This document shows positions 26,345-32,500 of a DNA stretch of 64,000 nucleotides, piece by piece. The notes under the pieces were generated by a model. That model had not been told where the DNA came from. It searched no databases and saw only the letters and a list, made by a program, of their open reading frames with translations. Position numbers and translations under genes: made by a program. Origin of the DNA: Chromohalobacter canadensis. Its GTDB lineage: Bacteria > Pseudomonadota > Gammaproteobacteria > Pseudomonadales > Halomonadaceae. Every line of letters starts with the position of its first letter. Position 1 is the stretch's first letter. The stretch spans positions 1,984,001 to 2,048,000 of the forward strand of contig NZ_CP140151.1 in the NCBI RefSeq assembly GCF_034479555.1, in the 5' to 3' direction.

Positions 26345-26476
26345 ACACACTTAGTTCCGGTTTAGAAACTCGATGATACGACAGAGGTATCACACACGCA
26401 ATTCCGGTTTACGGACTACGTGACACCTGTAGGCTGAAGTGGAATTACACACTAGGTTCCGGATACCCTTATTTTC
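26345..26476. repeat. Right end of the cargo transposon: three spaced ACAC-TTCCGG repeats and target duplication
   Basis: Three direct copies of a pattern ACAC(A/T)N-TTCCGG lie at about 26345-26361, 26391-26408 and 26445-26462. The last is part of the terminal repeat ending at 26468. TTATTTTC follows at 26469-26476. These are probable transposase-binding sites and also fill the upstream region of the methyltransferase gene, where the operon promoter must lie. Confidence 0.7.
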
Positions 26477-26645
26477 TAAAGGTGGCAAGAGATTTGTGCA
26501 GAAGCTTATCTGGAAATCGGCTATAGCCATCAAGTAGTATAAACAAGCATCTAAATTCGGGTAAGCGGATTAAATGGTTGATCTTACCTTTGCATGAGAG
26601 TGAGACAGACCGGCATCTCATCGGATTATCTGGTTGATGCTTCAC

Positions 26646-27053
26646 CTACTGCTGGTGCATGTTTCCTTCGCTAATTCCAGCAAGAACCCCACACGCCTCA
26701 ACTTCCCGGTCATCGTTGCAACTCGCTCTCAGTGAAACGAGTTGTTTCTCAAGCGCTTGCAGAGCGGTTATCTGCGACCGCACATGAGAGATGTGATCAT
26801 CGAGCAAGGCGTTGACGGCGGTACAAGGCTGATGAGGGTCGTCCTGATAGCTCTGTAGTTCGTGAATCTCAGCCAGTGACAGGCCCAGGATTCTGCAGCG
26901 ACGGATGAAGGCCAGCCCCTCACCATGCTTCTCGGTATAGACACGGTAACCGTTGTCCTGCCGATCAGGCGGCGGCAACAAGCCCTGCTGTTCATAGAAG
27001 CGGATCGTCTGTGTTTCGACCCCTACCAACTGCGCCAACTGACCAATGCGCAT
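26646..27053 (-). CDS. MerR-family Cd(II)/Pb(II)-responsive regulator
   Basis: A 135-residue regulator of the CadR/PbrR group. The N-terminal HTH is MRIGQLAQLVGVETQTIRFYE. Metal-ligand cysteines occur at HQPCTAV in the middle of the protein, in RASCNDDREVEAC and near the C terminus. Start ATG 27053 follows GAGGAGG. It is divergent from the efflux gene and should bind the 19-bp-spaced promoter between them, activating it when metal is bound. Confidence 0.9.
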   Translation of the reverse strand: MRIGQLAQLVGVETQTIRFYEQQGLLPPPDRQDNGYRVYTEKHGEGLAFIRRCRILGLSLAEIHELQSYQDDPHQPCTAVNALLDDHISHVRSQITALQALEKQLVSLRASCNDDREVEACGVLAGISEGNMHQQ

Positions 27054-27084
27054 CAGCCTCCTCCCCAACGGATTCTTTACTCTA

Positions 27085-27115
27085 TTGACCTTATAGTAGC
27101 TTTATAGTTTTAAAT
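27085..27115 (+). promoter_or_regulatory. MerR-type promoter with 19-bp spacer before the efflux gene
   Basis: -35 TTGACC (27085-27090), 19-bp spacer holding the near-palindrome CTTATAGTAGCTTTATAG, and -10 TTAAAT (27110-27115). An over-long spacer of this kind is the hallmark of promoters that MerR proteins activate by twisting the DNA. Confidence 0.75.
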
Positions 27116-27148
27116 GGTACCACAACATTGTTCAAGTGGAGTCGTATC

Positions 27149-28045
27149 ATGAGCAAATCCTGTGGTGGCGCCTGTGGCGGTGATGCAACGTCCGCAGCGG
27201 ATACCGATATACAGGCCTCCTCCGAGGCGCCAGGGAGATGGGTCAGTGTTTATGCCGTGCCGAAGATGGACTGTCCATCAGAAGAACGAATGATTCGCCT
27301 AGCCCTGAACGGCTTTGAGGAGATTCGGGCGCTGTCCTTCGACTTGTCGAACCGCCGGCTGAAGGTCGTGCATGACGGCGAGGTCGAGCCCGTCACCTCG
27401 AAACTGAAGACCTTGGGGCTAGGCGCCTCGCTTCAGGAAACCGTCGCTGCAAATCCGGAGACCATCAAGGCCGCCGAGTTTTCGGCAGCTTCTGCTAAGC
27501 AAGAATCCGGGACCCTGCGCTGGTTGCTCGGCATCAATGCACTTCTGTTCGTGGTGGAAATGACTGCCGGTCTGATCGCCCAGTCCACCGGCCTGATTGG
27601 AGAATCCCTGGACAATTTTGCCGATGCGGCGGTGTACGGGCTTGCCCTTTATGCGGTTGGACATAGCGTGAAAATGCAGGTACGTGCCGCGCATCTTGCT
27701 GGTGTACTGCAACTGATCTTGGCTGTGGGCGTGCTCGTAGAGGTGGTGAGACGCTTTGTATTCGGTAGTGAGCCTGAATCGCTGGTGATGATGGCTATCG
27801 CATTCGTCGCATTGATTGCCAATACCAGTTGTCTGCTGCTCATATCCAAACATCGGGAAGGCGGGGCGCACATGAAGGCAAGCTGGATATTCTCGGCCAA
27901 CGACGTGGTGATCAACCTGGGGGTCATCACCGCCGGCGCCCTGGTCGCGTGGACCGGTTCCAATTATCCGGATCTGATTATCGGCACCATCGCGGGGGGC
28001 ATTGTACTTAACGGTGCCAGACGCATTTTGGCGTTGAAGGGTTAA
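27149..28045 (+). CDS. Cation diffusion facilitator-type heavy-metal transporter
   Basis: A 298-residue membrane protein from ATG 27149 (GGAG upstream; the ORF also opens at 27128). The N terminus SKSCGGACGGDATS is Cys-rich. A ferredoxin-like metal-domain stretch follows (VYAVPKMDCPSEERMIRLAL). Six hydrophobic segments fit CDF transporters, with ESLDNFADAAVYGLAL standing for the DxxHxxxD-type metal site. It exports Cd, Zn or Pb in the ISPpu12 cassette by analogy. The stop lies 3 nt before the lspA start. Confidence 0.85.
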   Translation: MSKSCGGACGGDATSAADTDIQASSEAPGRWVSVYAVPKMDCPSEERMIRLALNGFEEIRALSFDLSNRRLKVVHDGEVEPVTSKLKTLGLGASLQETVAANPETIKAAEFSAASAKQESGTLRWLLGINALLFVVEMTAGLIAQSTGLIGESLDNFADAAVYGLALYAVGHSVKMQVRAAHLAGVLQLILAVGVLVEVVRRFVFGSEPESLVMMAIAFVALIANTSCLLLISKHREGGAHMKASWIFSANDVVINLGVITAGALVAWTGSNYPDLIIGTIAGGIVLNGARRILALKG

Positions 28046-28048
28046 ATA

Positions 28049-28561
28049 ATGCTCATTATTGGCAAAAAGCTCTCGCCGTATGCCCTATTGTCCATATCGG
28101 GCCTGCTGGCAGCGTCTGATCAGGCTGTAAAGTGGCTGGTGCAGCAATCAATGGCCTATGGCGAGTATGTTTCGGTGACCCCGTTCTTTAACTGGGTGCA
28201 CCTATGGAACACCGGTGCCGCATTCAGTCTTTTTGCGAATGGTGGAGGCTGGCAGCGCTACTTTTTTATCGGAATCGCGGTAGTGGTCTCGATTTTTCTG
28301 ATCAAGCTGATCCTTGAAAATCGTCATAAAGGAGAAGCCATCGCTTACAGTCTTATCCTCGGTGGCGCCATGGGCAACCTGATTGACCGGGTCTTTCGCG
28401 GCTATGTTGTGGATTCCTTTGATTTCTATTGGCGAGACTGGCATTGGCCGGCCTTCAACCTGGCTGATATTGCAATTGTCCTCGGTGCCTTACTTTTCGT
28501 TTCCAGCAGCTTGTTGGGTAAAAAAGCAAACACCAATGCCGAGCCGGATGGATCTGACTGA
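28049..28561 (+). CDS. lspA: Lipoprotein signal peptidase (transposon-borne)
   Basis: An aspartyl protease of 170 residues that removes signal peptides from prolipoproteins in the inner membrane. Family blocks are visible: SDQAVKWLV, NTGAAFSLF, the catalytic GNLIDRVFRGYVVDSFDF and the second Asp in FNLADIAIVLG. Four membrane spans. This is not the housekeeping copy; it is part of the ISPpu12-type cassette and lies 3 nt after the efflux gene. Why a transposon carries lspA is not understood. Confidence 0.95.
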   Translation: MLIIGKKLSPYALLSISGLLAASDQAVKWLVQQSMAYGEYVSVTPFFNWVHLWNTGAAFSLFANGGGWQRYFFIGIAVVVSIFLIKLILENRHKGEAIAYSLILGGAMGNLIDRVFRGYVVDSFDFYWRDWHWPAFNLADIAIVLGALLFVSSSLLGKKANTNAEPDGSD

Positions 28562-28582
28562 CACCTACGCCTATACAACACC

Positions 28583-29872
28583 ATGACCGAACTTCCCGAC
28601 AACATCCTTCACCTGCCGCAATACCAAGTACTGGGCTGCAAATCAACCGACGACGAAATGCACTTCCAGGTGGACGTGCCCGATCCCATCGCCTGCGAGG
28701 AATGCGGCGTGCAGGGTGAGTTCGTACGGTTCGGCAAGCGTGACGTTCCCTATCGTGATCTGCCCATCCACGGCAAGCGGGTCACTCTCTGGGTGGTCCG
28801 CCGCCGATACACCTGCCGGGCCTGCAAGACAACATTCAGGCCCCAGCTACCGGAGATGGTGGACGGATTCCGTATGACACTGCGGCTGCATGAGTACGTG
28901 GAGAAGGAATCCTTCAACCACCCCTACACCTTTGTGGCGGCACAGACCGGCCTGGACGAGAAGACGGTGCGCGACATCTTCAACGCCCGCGCCGAGTTCC
29001 TGGGGCGCTGGCACCGCTTCGAGACGCCCCGCATCCTGGGCATTGACGAGCTATACCTGAACAAGCGCTACCGCTGCATTCTGACCAACATTGAGGAGCG
29101 AACCCTGCTCGACCTGCTGGCCACCCGCCGCCAGGACGTGGTGACCAACTACCTGATGAAGCTGAAAGACCGGCAGAAGGTCGAGATCGTCAGCATGGAC
29201 ATGTGGAACCCCTACCGGGCAGCGGTCAAGGCTGTGCTGCCCCAGGCCCGTATCGTGGTCGATAAGTTCCATGTGGTGCGCATGGCCAACGATGCCCTAG
29301 AGAGAGTGCGCAAGGGCCTCAGAAAGGAGCTGAAACCGTCCCAGAGCCGGACTCTCAAGGGAGACCGGAAAATCCTGCTGAAACGCGCTCACGAAGTCTC
29401 AGACCGGGAGCGCCTCATCATGGAGACCTGGACAGGCGCGTTCCCGCAACTGCTGGCCGCCTACGAGCACAAGGAGCGCTTCTACGGCATCTGGGACGCC
29501 ACCACACGGCTCCAGGCAGAAGCCGCCCTGGACGAGTGGATAGCCACCATCCCGAAGGGCCAAAAGGAAGTCTGGAGCGATCTGGTCAGGGCAGTGGGAA
29601 ACTGGCGCGAAGAGACCATGACCTACTTCGAGACGGACATGCCCGTCACCAACGCTTACACGGAGTCCATCAACCGACTGGCCAAGGACAAGAACCGTGA
29701 AGGGCGCGGTTACTCCTTCGAGGTGATGCGGGCACGAATGCTCTACACCACGAAGCACAAGAAGAAGGCACCGACTGCGAAGGTCTCTCCTTTCTACAAG
29801 AAAACCATCGGTTACGGACTGCCGGACTTCGCAGAGGAACTCAACTACGGAGTCGATCTATCAACCATCTGA
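28583..29872 (+). CDS. tnpA: ISL3-family transposase of the ISPpu12-like element
   Basis: DDE transposase of 429 residues. Zinc-type N-terminal cysteines (CEECGVQGEFVRFG; YTCRACKTTF); catalytic blocks ILGIDELYLNKRY, IVSMDMWNPYRAAV and VTNAYTESINRLAKDKNR. It shares these blocks with the transposase at 18833-20158 but differs over most of its length, so the two elements are distinct. It follows lspA by 21 nt, so here too tnpA is the last gene of the cassette. Confidence 0.95.
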   Translation: MTELPDNILHLPQYQVLGCKSTDDEMHFQVDVPDPIACEECGVQGEFVRFGKRDVPYRDLPIHGKRVTLWVVRRRYTCRACKTTFRPQLPEMVDGFRMTLRLHEYVEKESFNHPYTFVAAQTGLDEKTVRDIFNARAEFLGRWHRFETPRILGIDELYLNKRYRCILTNIEERTLLDLLATRRQDVVTNYLMKLKDRQKVEIVSMDMWNPYRAAVKAVLPQARIVVDKFHVVRMANDALERVRKGLRKELKPSQSRTLKGDRKILLKRAHEVSDRERLIMETWTGAFPQLLAAYEHKERFYGIWDATTRLQAEAALDEWIATIPKGQKEVWSDLVRAVGNWREETMTYFETDMPVTNAYTESINRLAKDKNREGRGYSFEVMRARMLYTTKHKKKAPTAKVSPFYKKTIGYGLPDFAEELNYGVDLSTI

Positions 29873-29977
29873 GGGTGGTATCAGATTGATGGGGTGAAGG
29901 TGCCCCATCAACCATTAAATCCGTATACCCCTAAATTCTAGTTCCGTGCCGAGAGCCATCGTTCGCCCGCACATAGA

Positions 29978-30003
29978 CATCCTGGCGCCTCGTCGCCAGG
30001 ATG
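29978..30003. repeat. Perfect 10-bp hairpin after the ISPpu12-like element
   Basis: CATCCTGGCG / CGCCAGGATG with a 6-nt loop. It lies 100 bp beyond the stop of the minus-strand WYL gene and could end its transcription, though no clear T-run follows. Confidence 0.5.
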
Positions 30004-30102
30004 AAGGGAAGGCCCGAAGAGATGCTAACCCGTTACTATTGCACTGTAATTATAATGTCGATTATGAGATTCTGAGAAATAAAAAACTGTGAGGGTTAGG
30101 GG

Positions 30103-30981
30103 TTATAAGTAAGCTTCCTGCAAAGTTTTTTCGAATTCATATCGATTTGCAATTACTACTGGAGCCTCCTCCGGACAGTCACCCTTATCAGCTATATCCA
30201 GACGCAAACGTTTCTTGAAATAATATAAGAATGACTTTCTTATTGGGATGTCAATCACAAGATTATCCATGGCGTAGTCAGAAGCGATAATGGCTTGCTG
30301 CGACTTTGAAAGCGCAGGGTTTGGCATTAGTTTAACTATAAAAATAGTATGCCACATCTGGTCATCTCTAGCAGCCGCTTTAGCCTCGCCGGCTTTACGA
30401 CAATCAAGGCAACGAGAAAGCAAGAAGTCTTTAAACTTACGATCTATATGGCAGTAGGCGCGGACATGCCAGCGGAAGCCGTCACTTGCCAGTGCATGTG
30501 GTGAGATCTCACGCCACACGGGATCGGGGCGGTTCGGATTCATGGATTGGTAATGAATCTCAATAGCGCCCCTGTTGCGAACCGCCGATAGTATCGTGCG
30601 CAGCACCTCAGGGTCGATCCTGCGGTGGGGTATGGGCAGGCAGTCAACGTTCGGCAGATTCGACAGCCATGTTTCATCTACTGTTTTGTCTTTCTCGGCG
30701 ATTTGGCGCAGCTGAGAGAGGTACTGGTCCGGTTCTGGCGTCAGAAAGCGGGGCTGGAAGGTATCGGCTGCAAAATAGCGCTTCTCGCTCTTGTCATACG
30801 CCATGTTGCCGGGGGCCAGCTCTTGGTACTGGTTCAGGTCCTTGGACGCTTGCGGCACGGACACGCCAAAGAATCCAATAATGTCGCCGCGGTTGATCCC
30901 GCCCTCCCAGTACAGCCGGAACTCTATGAATCTGAGGCGTCTTTCGACCCCCCAGCGTAAGCCTGATGAACCTTCGCTCAC
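30103..30981 (-). CDS. WYL-domain transcriptional regulator (BrxR/CapW-like)
   Basis: A 292-residue protein with an N-terminal winged HTH (LRFIEFRLYWEGGINRGDII, then FFGVSVPQASKDL), a WYL domain in the middle (about 120-210; IEIHYQSMNPNRP and GFRWHVRAYC) and a C-terminal extension. The build matches BrxR/CapW dimers that repress CBASS, BREX and other defence operons. It is divergent from the DUF2188-MBL-E2/E1/JAB-patatin operon. A large inverted repeat fills the shared promoter, so it probably represses that operon. The ligand sensed by WYL is unknown. Confidence 0.88.
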   Translation of the reverse strand: MSEGSSGLRWGVERRLRFIEFRLYWEGGINRGDIIGFFGVSVPQASKDLNQYQELAPGNMAYDKSEKRYFAADTFQPRFLTPEPDQYLSQLRQIAEKDKTVDETWLSNLPNVDCLPIPHRRIDPEVLRTILSAVRNRGAIEIHYQSMNPNRPDPVWREISPHALASDGFRWHVRAYCHIDRKFKDFLLSRCLDCRKAGEAKAAARDDQMWHTIFIVKLMPNPALSKSQQAIIASDYAMDNLVIDIPIRKSFLYYFKKRLRLDIADKGDCPEEAPVVIANRYEFEKTLQEAYL

Positions 30982-30998
30982 TGGTGACTCCTTGATGG

Positions 30999-31048
30999 GT
31001 ATAGAAACTATATTGACATCGAAAAGCGATGCGTATAGTTTCTATACT
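30999..31048 (+). promoter_or_regulatory. Operator-promoter between the WYL gene and the E2/E1/JAB operon
   Basis: Inverted repeats GTATAGAAACTATA (30999-31012) and TATAGTTTCTATAC (31034-31047), perfect over 14 bp with a 21-bp gap. Between them a consensus -35 TTGACA (31013-31018). The right arm covers the -10 region (TATAGT at 31034 or the sequence just after it). Each arm is itself nearly symmetric, so two dimers could bind. The site is ideally placed for repression by the WYL protein. Confidence 0.8.
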
Positions 31049-31085
31049 ATCGGTGAGATGCAGTCAACGGAAATCGGAGGTCGCT

Positions 31086-31328
31086 ATGGCGGGGAAGGAT
31101 CGGTACGTCGCCAAGCATGGCAAGGCGTGGGCAGTGAAAAGGGCTGGTGTTGCCACGCCGGATAGCGTGCACAGGACACAGGGTACGGCTGAACAGAGCG
31201 CCAAGCGGTCTGTGCGCTTCGCCGGTGGCGGAGAGGTTCGCATCCAGGGTCGTGATGGCAAATGGCGGGACTCGGACACGGTGGCGCCGGGCAACGATCC
31301 GTTTCCGCCACGGGACAAGAAGCATTAA
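31086..31328 (+). CDS. DUF2188 small protein
   Basis: An 80-residue protein. The pattern DRYVAKHGKAWAVKRAG, then EQSAKRSVRFAGGGEVRIQ and GRDGKWRDSDTVAPGNDPFP, is typical of DUF2188, a small beta-alpha-beta family often beside defence genes. Start ATG 31086 has GGAGG 5 nt upstream. It is the first gene of the operon under the WYL operator. It might be a ubiquitin-like modifier substitute, an inhibitor or a sensor; nothing in the sequence decides. It lacks a C-terminal Gly-Gly, ending PPRDKKH, which argues against a classic ubiquitin-like tail. Confidence 0.75.
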   Translation: MAGKDRYVAKHGKAWAVKRAGVATPDSVHRTQGTAEQSAKRSVRFAGGGEVRIQGRDGKWRDSDTVAPGNDPFPPRDKKH

Positions 31329-31369
31329 ACCGGCTCAGCAAGATATCTACAGACTAGGAGTGGCACCAC

Positions 31370-32500
31370 ATGACAACACGTATTGAGTTCTTTCCTCTCG
31401 GCAACGCAGACACGCTGCGTCTCGACCTTGCGGACGGACGCAAGATCCTCTTTGATTACGCAGCGATGCGTAGCGGTGACGATCCCCAGGACAAGCGCTG
31501 TGACCTACCCGCAGAGCTCCGCCGAGATCTGAATAGGGCAGGACGCGACAATTTCGACGCCGTCTGCATCACCCACACGGACACGGATCATTGTAAGGGG
31601 TTCGGCGATTTCTTCTGGCTTGAGCATGCCAAGGCTTACCAAGGCGAAGGTCGCATCAAGATCAACGAGCTCTGGGTGCCGGCGGCAGCGATCTTGGAGG
31701 AGAACCTGAAGGACGATGCCCGGCTTGTCCGCGCCGAAGCGCGGCACCGCCTGCGCGAGGGCAAGGGTGTGAGAGTGTTCTCCCGGCCAGGACGACTGAA
31801 GAAATGGCTTGAGGACGAAGGCCTCAACTTCGAAAAGCGGAAGCACTTGATCGTCGACGCCGGCGAGCTTGTTCCCGGTTATGAGAAGGATGGCCCCGAA
31901 CAAGTTGAGTTTTTCGTTCACAGTCCTTTTGGCTGGCGTCAGGATGAGAATACCGTGGTGTCCCGGAACGAGGATTCGATCGTGATGCATGCGACGTTTC
32001 AGGAAGCCGGCACCGAATCGCGCCTGTTCCTTGGATCGGATGCGACCTACGAAATACTCTCCCAGATCGTGCGAACGACCCGAAGGCACGGCAATGCGGA
32101 TCGGCTGCGCTGGGATATGATGAAGCTCCCGCATCACTGCTCCTACCTGTCGCTCGGACCGGATAAGGGCACTGATGAGACTGTTCCTGATCCTGATGTC
32201 CGTTGGCTGTTCGAGGATCAGCGGGAGGAGGGTAGCTGCATCGTGTCACCTTCTTGTCCCATCCCGGCAAAGGGGGCAGCGGATGATAATAACGATCAAC
32301 CGCCCCACCGGCAGGCCGCGAACTATCACCGGCGTATCTCCAAGGGCTGCGAAGGTGAGTTTGAGGTGACAATGGAAAAGCCCTCGAAGGCAAGTCCCAA
32401 GCCGTTTACCTATATGATTACCGCCCAGGGCATCGCGCTGAAACTCGCGGCACCGATGGTTGGCAGTACTGCGGCTGCTGAAACGCCGAGGGCCGGTTGA
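31370..32500 (+). CDS. Metallo-beta-lactamase-fold hydrolase of the ubiquitin-like operon
   Basis: A 376-residue protein, ComEC-like MBL branch. Metal motif THTDTDHCKGFGD (His69, Asp71, Asp73, His74); further ligands in FLGSDATYE and KLPHHCSYLSLG. No signal peptide, so cytoplasmic. It lies 41 bp after DUF2188, and its stop overlaps the next start (TGATG), so it is translationally coupled to the E2/E1/JAB gene. MBL genes beside E2-E1-JAB fusions were noted in comparative genomics of bacterial ubiquitin-like systems. The substrate is unknown; nuclease or phosphodiesterase activity is possible. Confidence 0.85.
   Translation: MTTRIEFFPLGNADTLRLDLADGRKILFDYAAMRSGDDPQDKRCDLPAELRRDLNRAGRDNFDAVCITHTDTDHCKGFGDFFWLEHAKAYQGEGRIKINELWVPAAAILEENLKDDARLVRAEARHRLREGKGVRVFSRPGRLKKWLEDEGLNFEKRKHLIVDAGELVPGYEKDGPEQVEFFVHSPFGWRQDENTVVSRNEDSIVMHATFQEAGTESRLFLGSDATYEILSQIVRTTRRHGNADRLRWDMMKLPHHCSYLSLGPDKGTDETVPDPDVRWLFEDQREEGSCIVSPSCPIPAKGAADDNNDQPPHRQAANYHRRISKGCEGEFEVTMEKPSKASPKPFTYMITAQGIALKLAAPMVGSTAAAETPRAG

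Larger units (their letters stand above)
18762..26468 (-). mobile_element. 7.7-kb ISL3-family transposon carrying methyltransferase-helicase-nuclease cargo
   Basis: The ends are defined by terminal inverted repeats beginning GGGTATCCGGAA at 18762 (inward) and 26468 (inward), 18 of 21 bp alike. An exact 8-bp target duplication, TTATTTTC, lies at 18754-18761 and 26469-26476. Inside are four minus-strand genes in one run: MmeI-like methyltransferase, SF2 helicase, GIY-YIG-type protein and the ISL3 transposase. Gaps between them are 2, 12 and 3 nt. ISL3 elements normally carry only tnpA, or in the ISPpu12 group a metal-efflux cassette. A DNA-processing cargo in single-copy ends is unusual as far as I know. 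Ends and duplication are read directly; cargo function is inference. Confidence 0.9.
26559..29930 (+). mobile_element. ISPpu12-like ISL3-family transposon with merR, cation-efflux and lspA genes
   Basis: A 3372-bp element. Inverted repeats start GGGTAAGCGGATTAAATGG (26559) and, from the other end at 29930, GGGTATACGGATTTAATGG; 21 of 24 bp agree. The 8-bp target duplication CTAAATTC flanks it exactly (26551-26558 and 29931-29938). The order merR (divergent), efflux gene, lspA, tnpA is the known layout of ISPpu12 from Pseudomonas putida. Only 82 bp, from 26469 to 26550, plus this element's own duplication separate it from the preceding ISL3 transposon. Confidence 0.93.

Noticed and set aside
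26646..28045. merR and efflux gene as chromosomal metal-resistance genes
   Set aside because: They lie inside the ISPpu12-like ends with exact target duplication, so they are transposon cargo.
18754..29938. One composite transposon made of two ISL3 copies
   Set aside because: The end repeats of the two elements differ and each has its own exact 8-bp duplication, so they inserted separately.
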